NCBI RefSeq assembly: GCF_000003195.3
Contig: NC_012871.2
Coordinates: forward strand, 65,773,802 to 65,837,801
DNA from: Sorghum bicolor
Taxonomy: Eukaryota; Streptophyta; Magnoliopsida; Poales; Poaceae
DNA: 64,000 nt
Reading direction: 5' to 3'
Shown: positions 1 to 11,485 of the stretch, in pieces
Layout: every line of letters starts with the position of its first letter
Numbering within the stretch: the first letter of the stretch is position 1
Notes under the pieces: model-generated
Database searches by the model: none
What the model was told of the DNA's origin: nothing
What the model saw: only the letters and a program-made list of their open reading frames with translations
Position numbers and translations under genes: made by a program

Positions 1-136
1 GTATTCCATCTCCACCTCGCCGCATTATTGGCTTATCGTCCAGCTCTCGCTAACAGCTACCTCATCTTGTTCTGCTCCGGCCGCCTGCACCGTGCCTCTT
101 CCTGCTCCGACTGCCTGCCTGCCTGCGTGCGTGCAG

Positions 137-435
137 TGGATCAGCCGATCGCGACGACGGTGCTGGAGAGGTTCGCGAGGGAGGTGAGCTTGGACGCCGT
201 GTTCCGCCGCGTGCGGCTAGGAGGGCCGGCCGAGCCGGAGGTCGCGTACTACACCACCGTCACCATCGCCGGGCACGTGTTCAGGGGAGTCCTGTACGAC
301 GTCGGCACCAACACCCACAGTGGCAGCACGGCTGCTGCCTCGGATACGGACGGCAGCGGTGAAGAAGTAGGGTCGTCGTCGTCGTCGCTGAGCACGACCG
401 GCGGCAGCTACCTGGATCTAACGTTGGGACTGTGA
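137..435 (+). CDS. SHI/STY (SRS) family transcription regulator, last exon only
   Basis: This is the C-terminal exon of a SHORT INTERNODES/STYLISH-related protein, a plant-specific nuclear activator family linked to auxin synthesis and organ development. The exon follows a pyrimidine-rich stretch and a CAG acceptor ending at 136, and runs to TGA at 433-435. The translation holds the family's conserved C-terminal block: REVSLDAVFRRVRL, a short acidic gap, then YYTTVTIAGHVFRGVLYD, in which IAGH is the IXGH motif. A Ser/Gly/Thr-rich tail follows and ends LDLTLGL. The RING-like zinc finger lies in an upstream exon outside the window, so the paralogue cannot be named. The family is known to dimerise through the IXGH region. 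Bases 1-136 read as intron. Confidence 0.85.
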
Positions 436-612
436 GACACGCAGCAGACTTAAAAAGCCACGCCATTTTGTCATAGTAGTAGTGTCATACTACTGTCTAG
501 TACTAGGCTACAACTAGCTAGCGTCGCGGCACTATCCCCTTTGCATGCTCGATCACTATCTTGCTTTCTGTCGATTGATGGTAGGAATGGATAGCACGAG
601 AGATAGGATTTA

Positions 613-855
613 GAGCAAGTATTATAATACAGCCAGCTGCTGGCTGTAAGACTTCTTTACAGCCTTGTTACAACCCACTCATATAATGGTTAGCTCATCA
701 CTATTAATACATGGCCCACTTGTCTGTCTCACAGACTTTTTTTGTTGTTGTGTTTGAGCCGGCTGTAAGCTTACAGCCCGCTTTTACTCTCTCTTCTCTT
801 CTCTCTCTTCCACCTCAGCATTTAGTTGGCTTACAACCTACTATAATACTTGCTC
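613..855. mobile_element. Tourist-like MITE with TTA target duplication
   Basis: The terminal inverted repeats begin GAGCAAGTATTATA at 613 and are mirrored by TATAATACTTGCTC ending at 855. Both ends are flanked by TTA (610-612 and 856-858), the PIF/Harbinger-type duplication. The element is 243 bp and non-coding and sits about 180 bp past the SRS stop codon. A short related motif (CAGCCAGCTG...GGCTGTAA) recurs near 44560. Confidence 0.75.
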
Positions 856-969
856 TTATAGAACGAGAGACAGGATTAGTCTGTCTGTTCCCTCGTCGAT
901 TGTGGAGAACACCTGCAACAGCAGTTTTGGGCATTTGCCAATTGCTGTATGGGGACCGGAGACAACTTC

Positions 970-1153
970 TGTTTGCTGCTTTGTTTAGTCTCTCCCCACC
1001 CCCTCCCCATTCTCCCTAGTTTAGAGCTTATTCGGTCTAGAAGTATTGTTCATTGAGTGATTGTTTGCTGCTTTGTTTAGTCTCTCCCCACCCCCTCCCC
1101 CCTTCTCCCTAGTTTAGAGCTTATTCGGTCTAGAAGTATTGTTCATTGAGTGA
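970..1153. repeat. 92-bp tandem duplication, two copies
   Basis: A unit starting TGTTTGCTGCTTTG and ending CATTGAGTGA occurs twice, head to tail, with a period of 92-93 bp. The copies differ by a one-base change in a C-rich run (CCCCATTC versus CCCCCCTTC). High identity suggests a recent local duplication. Confidence 0.85.
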
Positions 1154-2344
1154 TAGATTCTGACAGTTAAGCTCAAGCGAATACGTTCACTCTATCATAT
1201 CACATATTTGACACATGCATGAAGTATTCAATATAACTAAATGCAGAAGTTGAGATTAATTTGTGAGACAAAATTTTTAAGCTTAATTAGTCCATGATTT
1301 GGCAATGTGTTGTTCCAATAAATATGTTGCTAATGACTTAAGATTAATTAGGATTAATAAATTTATCTCGTGGATTAATGAGGATTTCTATAATTTATTT
1401 TATTATTACTATTTGAATACTCTATGTGACACACTAAATACTAATGTAGTACCTCATGTGATATCCTAAACTTTAGCCTCTGGATTTAAACATCACCCAA
1501 TTTAGGTAAAGTTGGGTTACATAATAGATTTAGAAAAGTGTAGTATATGAATCTTAGCTTATCTCATAATTGTACGGCAGTTTCAGACTCGCAACTCCAT
1601 CGTCAAGCTATCAGCTTGAATAATTCAGAACGGTACACAAAATATTCTACATTTTAAGTGCCTGAATTTTTAATGATTTCAAACGATAATCTTGTACAAC
1701 CAACTATTACAATGAACAACAAAAAAAAATCGAGCAAAGGGAGAAGTGACACACACACACACAAAAAAAAAAAGGAAAAAAAAGAAAAACTGTGCACGGA
1801 AGATCCCAAGAAAATTAGGAGTAAGTAGGAGTGGCACTAGAAACAAGTCGAGTAGCCACTTCCTCAGCTTGCCTCGCCTCGGCAGCAGCATCTACTGCAG
1901 GAGCAAGCGCGGCTTGTTTATCAACGACGTAAACTTTTTTAATAATAAAATAAATTAAATTTAATAATATTGGATCACACATTAGTTGTTATCAATGACG
2001 TAAACTTGTTTATCAACGACGTAAACTTTTTTAATACACATTAGTTGTTATATTGGATCACACGAAAGTATTTGGATAGTAATAATAAAATAAATTATAG
2101 AAGTCCTTAGTACTTCACAAGACGAATTTGTTAAATTTAATTAATTTATCACTAGCACTAGTTACTGTAGCATCATACTATTAAATTTAAAAGATCATCT
2201 CATAAAATAGTCATAATATGTATAATTAATTATTTTTTAGTTTATATTTAATACTTTATGTATATCTGGGATAGAGAGTAAACTCTAGAGAAAAAACTAA
2301 ATCCGCAGTTGTCTGCAGTACACAGCAGGCTCAAGTCCATTTAT
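1154..2344. other. AT-rich intergenic DNA with degraded MITE remnants
   Basis: No gene is seen. Around 1200-1330 there are eroded Tourist-like motifs (ACACATGCATGAAGTATT; TTAATTAGTCCATGATTTGG). An (AC)n run lies at about 1750. A 27-bp string beginning TTTATCAACGACG appears near 1917 and again near 2010. Confidence 0.5.
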
Positions 2345-2582
2345 GGCCTTCTTTACTTTCACCTAAAAAACTTAAATTTTTTGAAGATTTTCTGTCACAT
2401 TGAATCTTTAGACGCATTCATGAAGTATTAAATATAGACGAAAATAAAAACTAATTACATAGTTTGATCGAAATTTACGAGACGAATCTTTTAAGTTTAG
2501 TTAGTCTATGGTTAGACAATAATTATCATAAACAAACGAAAGTGCTACGGTGTGGTAAAATTTTTCCCTCGGGAACTACACC
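2345..2582. mobile_element. Tourist-like MITE, GGCCTTGTTTAGTT family, eroded copy
   Basis: The inner sequence matches the family shared with 15200-15442: GAATCTTTAGACGCATTCAT, then AAAAACTAATTACATAGTTT, then ACGAGACGAATCTTTTAA. The ends are mutated (GGCCTTCTTTACTTTC on the left, GGGAACTACACCC on the right), so no target duplication can be read. Confidence 0.65.
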
Positions 2583-2796
2583 CAAATTCAACGAGCAACC
2601 AAAGAAGATCCGGCGTATCTCGGCGATTGATCGGTCCAAATCGTCAGGTCTCGTCACTGCTTCAGTGGTCGACAAGGAGCTCTTTGCGTTGTGCCTCCAA
2701 TTCCCGGCAGATTTGGACGAGACAGCGCGGAGTTGCTATATTCAAGGTTTCTATTCTTTTTTAAAAAAGTTAAAAATTTTGTAAAAAAATAGCTAG

Positions 2797-3540
2797 AACT
2801 CCCTTCATTTCAAATTATAATTATTTCAAAAATCTTGAAGAGTTAAACAATCTCAATTTTTGCCAAAATAATAAAAAAATTATAAAGATTTATAAGATCA
2901 AATAGATATACTATAAAAATATAATTAATAAAGAATCTAATGATACTTAGTTGATATCATAAATGTTATGATATCATATAAATATAATTATAGAAGCTGC
3001 AACTATGAATTATTTCAATTAATTGTAGAAAAACATAGATCTAAAGCTACAAAAAAAATATACTAAAGCATACCCATATTATATATTCATTGTGTATATA
3101 TACTCATGTAGAGTCCAACAAAATTATATATTTTTTATGTTTTTTCTATGATTTTTCAATGATTCAACCAAATAAAAAAAGAAAAATAAAAAACCTTTAT
3201 AGCAAAAACTTTGTACTAAAGCATGTCATATTATATATTTACTGTATTGATATACTTGTGTGGAGTAAAAAAATGGATTTTTCTATTTTATGATTTTCTG
3301 TGATTTACTATGATTTTTAAAGATTCAGTCAAAATAAATAAAAAAAGAAAAAACCACTAGCACTGTACACTATACCAAAACCGCTCCAGAGAGGTAAAAT
3401 ACACAGTTTAAAAAATTGAAAGGTAGTTTACCCGGTTTTAGAGTTGAGGAAGAAAAAACAAACATTCATGAAAATTGGGGTCGGAAAAATAGACTTTTTT
3501 CTTTTCTTTTCTGAGCCCCGACAAACTTCTTTTTAGCTCA
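2797..3540. repeat. AT-rich dispersed repeat, related to 21327-21640
   Basis: Strings such as ACTAAAGCATACCCATATTA, a pyrimidine/AT core and CCAGAGAGGTAAAAT recur in the same order near 21360-21560. In this copy the ACTAAAGCAT segment itself occurs twice (about 3063 and 3214), so it carries an internal duplication. The copy ends within 20-50 bp of the MULE border at 3559. No coding capacity is seen. Confidence 0.55.
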
Positions 3541-3809
3541 ACGGTTTTGGCCGAAACGGCTGAAGCTTGTGTGTCTCCGTAGCGTGTCCCCTTCCGTGTC
3601 TCCATACACGTGTCCATCTTCCATTCGCTTCCTTTAGATGTGGGCCCTCGCTATTTTTCTCCGTCCGTGGAGAAAACGGAGCCGCACAACGGAGCCGTCT
3701 GCCTCTGTCTCCGTCCGCTTTCACCTCTCGGCCCTTCCGCTAGGAGCTTGTCTGCTCGCGTGAGCCGTCCGCCTAGTCTATTCCCCTCCGCTTTGCCATC
3801 TCGTCCTTT

Positions 3810-6334
3810 TTTTTGTGAATAGCTTGCCTTTCAATAGAATCAACCGGCCGAGGCCTCGTACATCACCAGGTCAGAGACACACGCTGGAGTTACATGCCAC
3901 ATCTCCAAGCATTGTGTGCTCGAGACCTGTTTAGCTAACACATGAGCAACCTTATTACAAACGCGATTAACATAGGAAAAAGAAAACTCATGAAAAGCAA
4001 GACTGAGATCCTCTATCTGCTTTAATATTGGATCGATGACAGACCGCTGTGACTCCTTCTTCCTCCACAGGTTCACTAGGTCCAAGCAATCTGTCTCCAA
4101 AATCACTCTTTGCACACCGTGTTGTTTTGCTAAAACCAAAGCATCTCTGCATGCTATCGCCTCCATTGTGCACGCATCAAGTCCCCACACGTACCAGCGC
4201 GCTTGCGCCACCCTGAAGGCACCCCGGTGATCACGTACGACGCACGCCGTGGCGCCCACCTTGCCATCCGACTGGAAGGAGGCATCAGCATTGACTTTAA
4301 CCCAACCTGGTTCAGGCGGCCTCCACTTCAGTTCAATCTGTGGTTTCTCTCGCCTGGTAGCTTGACTGATTTGCCAAAGATCAAGAGCTGTGTCCCTAGC
4401 CCATACCACAGCTTGGTGAACACTCATAGATTTCTCACCATGTCTCCGCTTATTCCTCATCATCCATAGGGCCCACATACCACATAGAATCAGTGCGGTA
4501 TCCTTCGTCGTGCAAATACCCGAGATAAGGTCGTTGGTCCAAGTTACCGGATTCAAGGTTGGGATTTTCACCCCTGTACCCAGTCGAACTTGGTGCCAGA
4601 AGATTCGGGCAATTGAGCCGTCCACTAGCACATGTCTGATGGATTCTTCCGGGTCACCGCAATCCTCACAGAAGGCCACAGGTTCAATGTGTTTCTTGAA
4701 GAGCACCTGTCTTGCTGGGAGGAAATCATTTGCAACTCTCCACCAGAACACTCTTACTTTGGGAGGGACCTGAAGCTTCCATAGCATCTTCCACAGTCCA
4801 ACCGATGAGGAGCCAGGTGCCAGGTTTTGATTCCAACCAAATTTCTTATTGTATAAAAGCTTGTACGCTGATCGGACAGAGTACACTCCAGTTTTTTCAG
4901 AGTTCCAAGCCCAAAAGTCTTGGCTGTTCCGACCTATGGGCTGTCTTAGAATTGCGTCGGCATCAATTGGAAGGAAACAGGTTTTGATAATTTCTGTATT
5001 CCATTCACCACTTGCTGTAAGCAGATCTGAGACGTTCAGAATCTGTAAATTAGCTCTTGGGGTGATAGGCTGGCCAGCAAAATGATTGGAGATCCATTTG
5101 TGGCTCCAGATATTGGTTGACACCCCATCCCCCACTCTTCTGAACAGACCCTCTTGCAGCGCCTCCCTACCTACTAGTATCGCCCGCCAGGTACCGCTTG
5201 CATGTTTCTTCCTCGATGCTTCCATAAACTCGGTATCATGAAAATAGCGTCCCTTCAGCACTCGTGCACATAGGGAGTTAGGCCGCTCAATCAGTCTCCA
5301 ACCTTGTTTTCCAAGCATGGCAAGATTGAAACATCGGAGGTCGCGAAAACCCATTCCTCCATTGATCTTGGGTTTTGTCAGACGTTCCCAACTCATCCAA
5401 TGCATACGACGATTATCAGCCGAACTCCCCCACCAATAGTTGGTCATAACAGATTTCATCTTCTTACACGTGTTGATTGGTATGAGAAAGCAACTCATAG
5501 AGTAGGTCGGTACTGCTTGTGCAACAGATTTTAGCAAAACCTCCCTGCCAGCACAACTAGCCTCTCTACCACACCAACCCTCTATCTTCCCTCTTACTTG
5601 TGTGGGCAAGAATTCAAATAACCCGCTCAGATTCCTACCCGTCTCTGTTGGTAAGCCAAGATACTTTTCCGCTAGAGCCTCTTTGTGTATATCAAGCTCT
5701 TGACACACCACTTCCTTCATATCCTGCTAGCAGTTTTTACTGAAGAAGATCGCGGATTTTTCTCGGTTGATCAACTGTCACGAACCTCTATTATATTTCA
5801 GCAGAATTTCCATCAGTCTACTAGCCCCTCCTTGCGATGCTTCTGAGAAAACGATGCAGTCATCCGCAAAGAGCAAATGCGAAATCCAGAGGGAGTGCAC
5901 ACCGACTCGGACACCCCTCGACAAATGCACTGGTCCAGTAGCTTTCAGCATACAGGATAATCCCTTCGAACAAAGAAGGAATAAATAGGGTGAGATGGGA
6001 TCACCTTGTCTAATCCCCCTTGTAGGTCGAAAAGCCTCTGTGAAGAAACCATTAATTTTGATAGAAAAGGAGACTGAGGTGACACAACTCATAATCAAGT
6101 TAACAAACAACTGATGAAAACCAAGTTTTAGCATGATGCCCCTCAAGTACTCCCACTCGACACGATCATACGCCTTTGCCATATCCAATTTGATGGCACA
6201 GGCACCGGTCTTCCCCTTCTTCCTTTTCAAATAATGGATGCATTCATACGCAATAAGCACATTATCTGTAATTAGCCTTCCTGGCACAAAGGCACTTTGC
6301 TCATCTGATATCACCTCGTCCAGGAAATCTCTTA
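3810..6334 (-). mobile_element. 5'-truncated LINE inserted in the MULE
   Basis: A non-LTR retrotransposon tail lies on the minus strand. Its 3' end carries a short A run (T run at about 3807-3814 on the plus strand) and its 5' end is cut within the reverse transcriptase. The insertion is bounded by a perfect 15-bp target duplication, GCCATCTCGTCCTTT, at 3795-3809 and 6335-6349. This proves it entered after the MULE sequence was in place. A second, shorter copy of the same family lies at 53008-53948. Confidence 0.92.
3840..6314 (-). pseudogene. LINE reverse transcriptase-RNase H, two nonsense codons
   Basis: One continuous minus-strand frame encodes the C-terminal part of a plant L1-type ORF2. 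In order: reverse transcriptase palm ([13 protein letters not shown] with the first catalytic Asp; [10 protein letters not shown] with the catalytic FADD box), the thumb, a zf-RVT-like segment (VFWWRVANDFLPARQVLF, then CEDCGDPEESIRHVL), and an RNase H domain (WVKVNADASF, then MEAIACRDAL, then NKVAHVLAKQ). The frame is broken only by TGA at 5778-5780 and TAG at 5727-5729, 16 codons apart. The endonuclease and the start of the reverse transcriptase are absent through 5' truncation. The piece is not functional, but the light damage implies a fairly young insertion. Confidence 0.9.
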
Positions 6335-6349
6335 GCCATCTCGTCCTTT

Positions 6350-7001
6350 CAGCTCGAAGGTGATCTGCTTGTGTATGGCGTGATTTTGAATCGAAGTTAC
6401 GTCAAATCCCATGGAGATAAACTTGATTTGGGCAGCAACGACCTCAAGCTTGATAGCGGTGAGTTGATTTGATTTACTGGAACCTAGATTCTAGCTGCGC
6501 ATTTTGATTTGGATTGCTAGGATCTCGATTTTTGAGTGGGGATCTTGATTTCGAGTTTGCGGATTAGATTTGTGAGGTCCATTCTGCCTTTCCTCTCCAG
6601 GTCCATCGTGCTGACATTACACCATGGTGGTCAGGTACAACGAGCTGGGAGATGTCATTTTGCATTGACTCAGTTGCGTATTCAAGACTTTCTCTTCCCC
6701 AACAATTTTTTTAAGGTTAGTTGTCTAGTGTTAGTCCCTATTTTGTCTTGATAATAAAGATGCACTCTGCTTTCAGTCTGATGCTATCAAATCAACTATA
6801 TTAGTTAGCTAAAAAAATAAATCAGGATACTTCTCTAAAATTTGGCCGACATCACATAAAAAAATTGCATCTGGATAAAATTGAACTTACTGAATTAACA
6901 AAGCATGAGAGTCTAGATCCTTGCTATGATAAACTGTTCGATACATAAGATTCAATGGAAACTGTACAGAACTCACCCGTTCTCCAAAGGGGATGAGACC
7001 T
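6350..7001. other. MULE internal non-coding DNA
   Basis: This stretch lies between the LINE and the 3' end of the transposase gene. No domain-bearing reading frame or clear repeat is seen; it is probably transposase 3' flank. Confidence 0.5.
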
Positions 7002-9616
7002 TCACTTAAAATTGGGAAACACATTATAGGGATTTGTATTGACTGACTGAGTGACATTTCCTTGTTGTGTATCTTGACCATGGTTAGGGGTCCCAACAAA
7101 GAAAGAACTGAAAGGCGGAGGCACAAAAGCATTTTCATGTGGATAGTAGCCCGGACAGTAGCCTGGTATATGTATTTGATTTTGGTACATACTACTCCCA
7201 AAATGGCCCTGTACCAAAAAAAAAGGAAAACTAATATCAGTAATGAAGATACAAGTAGTCTTGATAGTAATAATTATAACTGAAATCTTATACCATGTCA
7301 GTGTAGTGTGGTTGCTCATATGTTAAATTATCTACTTCCACTGCAGGACCATAAGCCTTTGGGTCATTCTTGCCTTTCTTTTTCTTTCGTGTGTTTGCTT
7401 CTGTTGCAGAACCAGAAGCCATTGGGTCATTTTTGGTTTTCTTTTTCTGCCGTGTTGCCTTCTCGAAACCACCAATTGGTCTCTCAGATCCGTGAATTTC
7501 CTTCTCCTTAACCTTCAAGCCTTTTGGTTTTATAGCTTGGTCTTCTTCTTGTGTACCTACAAAATAGATAATAATTAGATTTTGATGTCATATGTATGGT
7601 GGTTCATGCAATTATTACTCAGGCTTATACTAGAACCTTGTGGTTGAGATAAGGTACCGACATCTGAATCAGCTCTAACTTTTAGGCTTTTCTCCACATC
7701 TTCTGCTAATTTCTCTGCATTATTCACAGCCATACAGTACTGCAGCTCGATTAGCTAAATAAATATACATTCTGCATAACTCCTTTCTCCGTTTTGATAG
7801 CTTTGTTTTGGGATCTTCGTGTGTCTCAGAATTGCTCTTTATATGAACTACTTTTGCATCAGCTGTCCATCTATTTAGTATGTATTGTTCAGGAATTTTT
7901 TTGATATTGTTGATATCAAGTATCTTCAACGCATGGCAGCATAAGATTCCAACAAATTCGAACTTTTTGCAGCTACACTTCACCATAACTTCGGATGCAG
8001 AAAACTTTACAACATGTTCCTTACCATAAACCTTTATTTTGTACTCCTTTTCAGCATTACTGTCACCACAATAGAACAGATCACAATTCAGTGTTTGCAT
8101 CACTTGTTCTTCGAATACCTTAAATATGGCTGGAGTATAAATTCTTGCTGCATGCCTTAGTATTCTCAAATCAGATTTCAACTTAGGTGTACTTTGTGTT
8201 GCCCTGAAATCACATTTTACCTCCTCATATCTTTTATCTGCCACCAACCTTTCAAAGTGCTCAAAAAAGGTAAGTATGTCATATTTGACACTAATATATC
8301 CCTTCAATTCATTGTTCATACTTTCACTTCTTTGAGTGCTAACCATATCAGTAGAAAATGTATTTCTTCCATATGCTCAGGCCCATTTCTCCCTTTTATC
8401 AAATAATCTTTGTAGCCATTGATTGTTTCGTAGCGTATACTTGTCTAGCAAATTGTTCCATGCATTTATAAAATCCTCCTCGTCCTCTTGATCATAAATA
8501 CATTTCTGAAAATCTTTATTGAACTTCTTATAGTCCTCCACAACTCCAGCAAGGTGCTTGCATGCATTCTGGTTCATATGCCAAATACAAATTCTGTGAT
8601 GAGTCTCTGGCAGTGCTATCTTGATTGCTTTTGCCATTGCTGCATCTTCATCGGTTAAAATGGTTTGTGGCTTCTTGCCTGACATAGCAGTTAAAAATGT
8701 GTTGAAAAGCCAAACAAAACTCTCAGCAGTTTCATCATACAAAAGTGCAGCGCCAAAAATTATTGTTTTCTTATGATTATTCACTCCAACTAGCAAACCA
8801 AATGGACGCCCATCATTTAATTTTCTATATGTTGTGTCAAAGCAAACAACATCACCAAAAACTTCATAGTCTGCGACCGTTTTGGAATCTGTCCAAAAAA
8901 TATTTGTTATCAAGTCATCCTCATCAACCTGAATGGAGTAGAAAAACTTCCCATCTTCTGATGTTTTCTTCTCTAGATATTCCAATACTCCTCCTGTGTC
9001 CCCGTGGTTTATCTGTAGTGACCTTTTTGAATACAATTTATTCTTCATATCTTCACGAGTAAATCCAAGATTCTCAACTCCACCTGCTTCTTTTGCCATG
9101 AGATCAAAGGTAGCCTTATTTGAAATGCCGACTGCTTTAGCATTTTCTACACTCGCAAGCTGTGCTTTTGTTATTTTCCTTGGTGATCTTAAATGATGAA
9201 CTTGACTGCTACTAGCAAGAATATGATTATGTTCAGGCTCAAACTCATAGATGCAGTACAATCCATCTGTAAGACTTATCTTCATGCGAGCTTCACACAT
9301 ACATCGTGTCTCTGGTCTACTATAGCTGGAAGATTCTTCTTTTTTATCAGGACGCCGAACACCTATTGATCAATAAATAATTGATCAAAATGATGTCTAT
9401 CACTAATGATGAAGAAAGTGTCAAAAATAAAGGTGATTTAATACCTGCACGAGAACAACAAAAGGTTCTATTCTTTATGGTGGTGCTTTTTTTCACATTA
9501 TGTGAACTACTCCTTCGAATACTAAAACCCTTGTCTCCAGCATAGACATTGTAAAATTGGTATGTCTCTTCTTCAGTGCAGAATTTCATACCAATCTTAG
9601 GTATTGTGTCTTCCAT
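7002..9616 (-). pseudogene. FAR1/MULE-type transposase, nearly intact
   Basis: A four-exon minus-strand gene: about 9616-9445, 9362-7637, 7556-7294 and 7208-7002, all with GT-AG borders. Exon 1 carries the FAR1 DNA-binding domain (GMKFCTEEETYQFYNVYAGD), continued in exon 2 (CEARMKI, then YCIYEFEPEHNH). Exon 2 holds the MULE transposase core (FGDVVCFDTTYRKL and ILTDEDAAMAKAI supply two catalytic acidic residues; RICIWHMNQN follows) and a SWIM zinc finger (CSCKKFEFVGILCCHAL). The last exons encode a lysine-rich stretch and a Tyr/Pro-rich tail, as in FAR1-related proteins. Damage: TGA at 8377-8379 inside REKWA-stop-AYGRN, and an apparent one-base frameshift near 7735. The long inverted repeats around it argue for a transposase and not a domesticated FRS gene. 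Confidence 0.85.
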
Positions 9617-10144
9617 AGAATTTTCAACCTGAGTAGATTCAGCCTGGTTGGATTTATAGAGGGTTTCATGCAGAATATGTTAGAAGTCATGCAAACTTGC
9701 AATGGCGATTAAACTACAAATATATTGCATAGACAAAAAGAAATATAGATTATCAATGGTAATCCAATATGACTTGCATTTTCTAATTTCTATTCTTACT
9801 GTACCAGATGAGAGAATGTTGATCCAAGATGACTTTGATGGAACCAACTATTATAATTAGCGCCATTTTTCACGGGCTAATGCCTTTTCCCTCATTATTT
9901 AATAAAACTGGCGGGAACTTAATAATGTGGGGCCAGAAAATGATAAGCACGTGATTAGGGGAGACGGACTAGACGGACGACTCCGTTTTATCTTGGCGCA
10001 CCGCTCTGTTTTCTCTAGGCGGCCGCTGCGGATGGAAAAAAATAGCGAGGGCCCATCTCTGAAGGGAGCGAATGAAAGACAAACACGTGTATGGAGACAC
10101 AGAAGGGGACACGCTACCGAGACACACAAGCTTCAGCCGAAACG

Positions 10145-10597
10145 AGATGTGAAAGGTTTACCGGCCATCCAGAATTCCAGCACAGTCCAAAAAAAAAGGA
10201 TCCAAGGCTGTATTTTATAGTGGTTGTGGACATGTTACCAGGCTTACTTCCTCCACATGACCACATAGACAAATGGCAGTCCTTTGGTGTGGTCGCAGCG
10301 ACGGCCCAAGGTTAGCAAAGCCAAAGCAGCGTGGATGGTGCGCGAAGTGGAAGAAGTTGATTAACCTGCCGGCCGGATTGCCGGAAGGGCAACTGGGCAA
10401 CCTTGCTGGCTTGCTGCGACCGCGAGTTCACACTTCACAGCAGCCGAACCCGCCCGGCCCCGAGCGTGATGGTGGCGTGGTTCACGAATGACGGGCTGCC
10501 TCTCGCGCGGAGGCTCCGGTAAACAGGGCAGGGCAGTGGCCTAAACGATACCAGACGAGGCCAGCTGTAAACAAGGAGACGTCCACTACAAAACGAA
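10145..10597. other. intergenic, no feature recognised
   Basis: This is unique-looking DNA between the MULE and the next MITE, GC-rich from about 10360 to 10560. No gene with a recognisable domain is seen. Confidence 0.4.
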
Positions 10598-10870
10598 GGG
10601 TCTGTTTGGTACAGCTCACAAACAGCTTCATGGGTGAAGCTGTTTTTCTCTTTCTCTCACAAAGATATAAGTTAGATGAAGCTGAAAAAAAAATAGTTTA
10701 TTGCAACTTCTCCCTCATTTCTCTTTCTCAACTATGCATGAAGTAGTTGGTGAAGCTATTTTGCCAAACACTTTCTCCAAAACTGCTCAGCTTCATCTAG
10801 AAAGTCACTCATAAAGCTATTTTCTAAAAAAACAACTTTACTAGTGAAGTTGAGCGGTGCCAAACAAGCC
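10598..10870. mobile_element. MITE with GGGTCTGTTTGG ends
   Basis: The left end GGGTCTGTTTGGTACAGCTC is mirrored by GAGCGGTGCCAAACAAGCC at the right end. The interior is rich in GAAGCTG/CAGCTTC strings able to pair. The target duplication is unclear, so the superfamily is not assigned. Confidence 0.65.
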
Positions 10871-11485
10871 TGAATATAACTTTGCAGATTTAACAACCAA
10901 GCAGCTCTTGAGACATGGTCTGCTCACAAAATCCATCACTCCCCCTCAAAAAAAAAACACTCAAATTCAGAGTAGCACTCCATATCGTCTGTAGAAAATT
11001 TCACAGTAGTACTCACTGCAGGACAGCATTAACAGAAACCAGGCCAACAGTGTTCATTGCAACAAGCTGCACAGAAACGAGCATGTTTTGGTGGAGATCC
11101 TTTACACCATCCATGCACAGAGTGAAAATCTAATCCGAAACATCAAACACCTTGGCTAGTTACGTAATGCAAAGGCTTAAATAAAGCACACATGTGCTGC
11201 TGGAGGTCACATCTCATCTTGACCTGAAACAAAGTATGCCTGTATTTTCTAACGCCTACTGACAAACCCTCTACTAAAACGTGCCAGGTCCTGTGACTAA
11301 CCTAGGAAAGAACAGTGTTAGCCTATGCATACATATATTACAAGCTCTAGGAAATATACAGAGCAAACTAAGCGTGATTGCTTCCAACTCTTCAACAAAG
11401 CCAGACATCAGGATACCCGCAGTGGAGTCACTTGCAGTGACCTTTTTTAGATAGTGGGAAAGAGTTCAAGCTCAGTGATCGCACC
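10871..11485. other. PRR95 3' flank / probable 3' UTR
   Basis: This lies downstream of the PRR95 stop on the minus strand. No reading frame with a domain is seen. Part is probably the 3' UTR, but no single poly(A) signal stands out. Confidence 0.4.

Larger units (their letters stand above)
3559..10135 (-). mobile_element. Mutator-like element (MULE) with long inverted repeats
   Basis: The left end (about 3559-3745) and right end (about 9950-10135) are inverted copies. Shared stretches include GCTGAAGCTTGTGTGTCTC, GGACACGCTAC, ACACGTGTATGGAGACAC and ATAGCGAGGGCCC, giving inverted repeats near 190 bp. The 9-mer GCCGAAACG lies at 3550-3558 and 10136-10144, fitting a MULE-type 9-bp duplication, though GC/TG ambiguity shifts the exact border by up to 2 bp. 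Inside is a FAR1/MULE-type transposase on the minus strand and a later LINE insertion. Without the LINE the element would be about 4.0 kb. Confidence 0.85.

Noticed and set aside
7002..9616. Host FAR1-RELATED SEQUENCE gene
   Set aside because: Long inverted repeats and a 9-bp flanking match enclose it, and it has a stop and a frameshift, so a transposon copy is the better reading.
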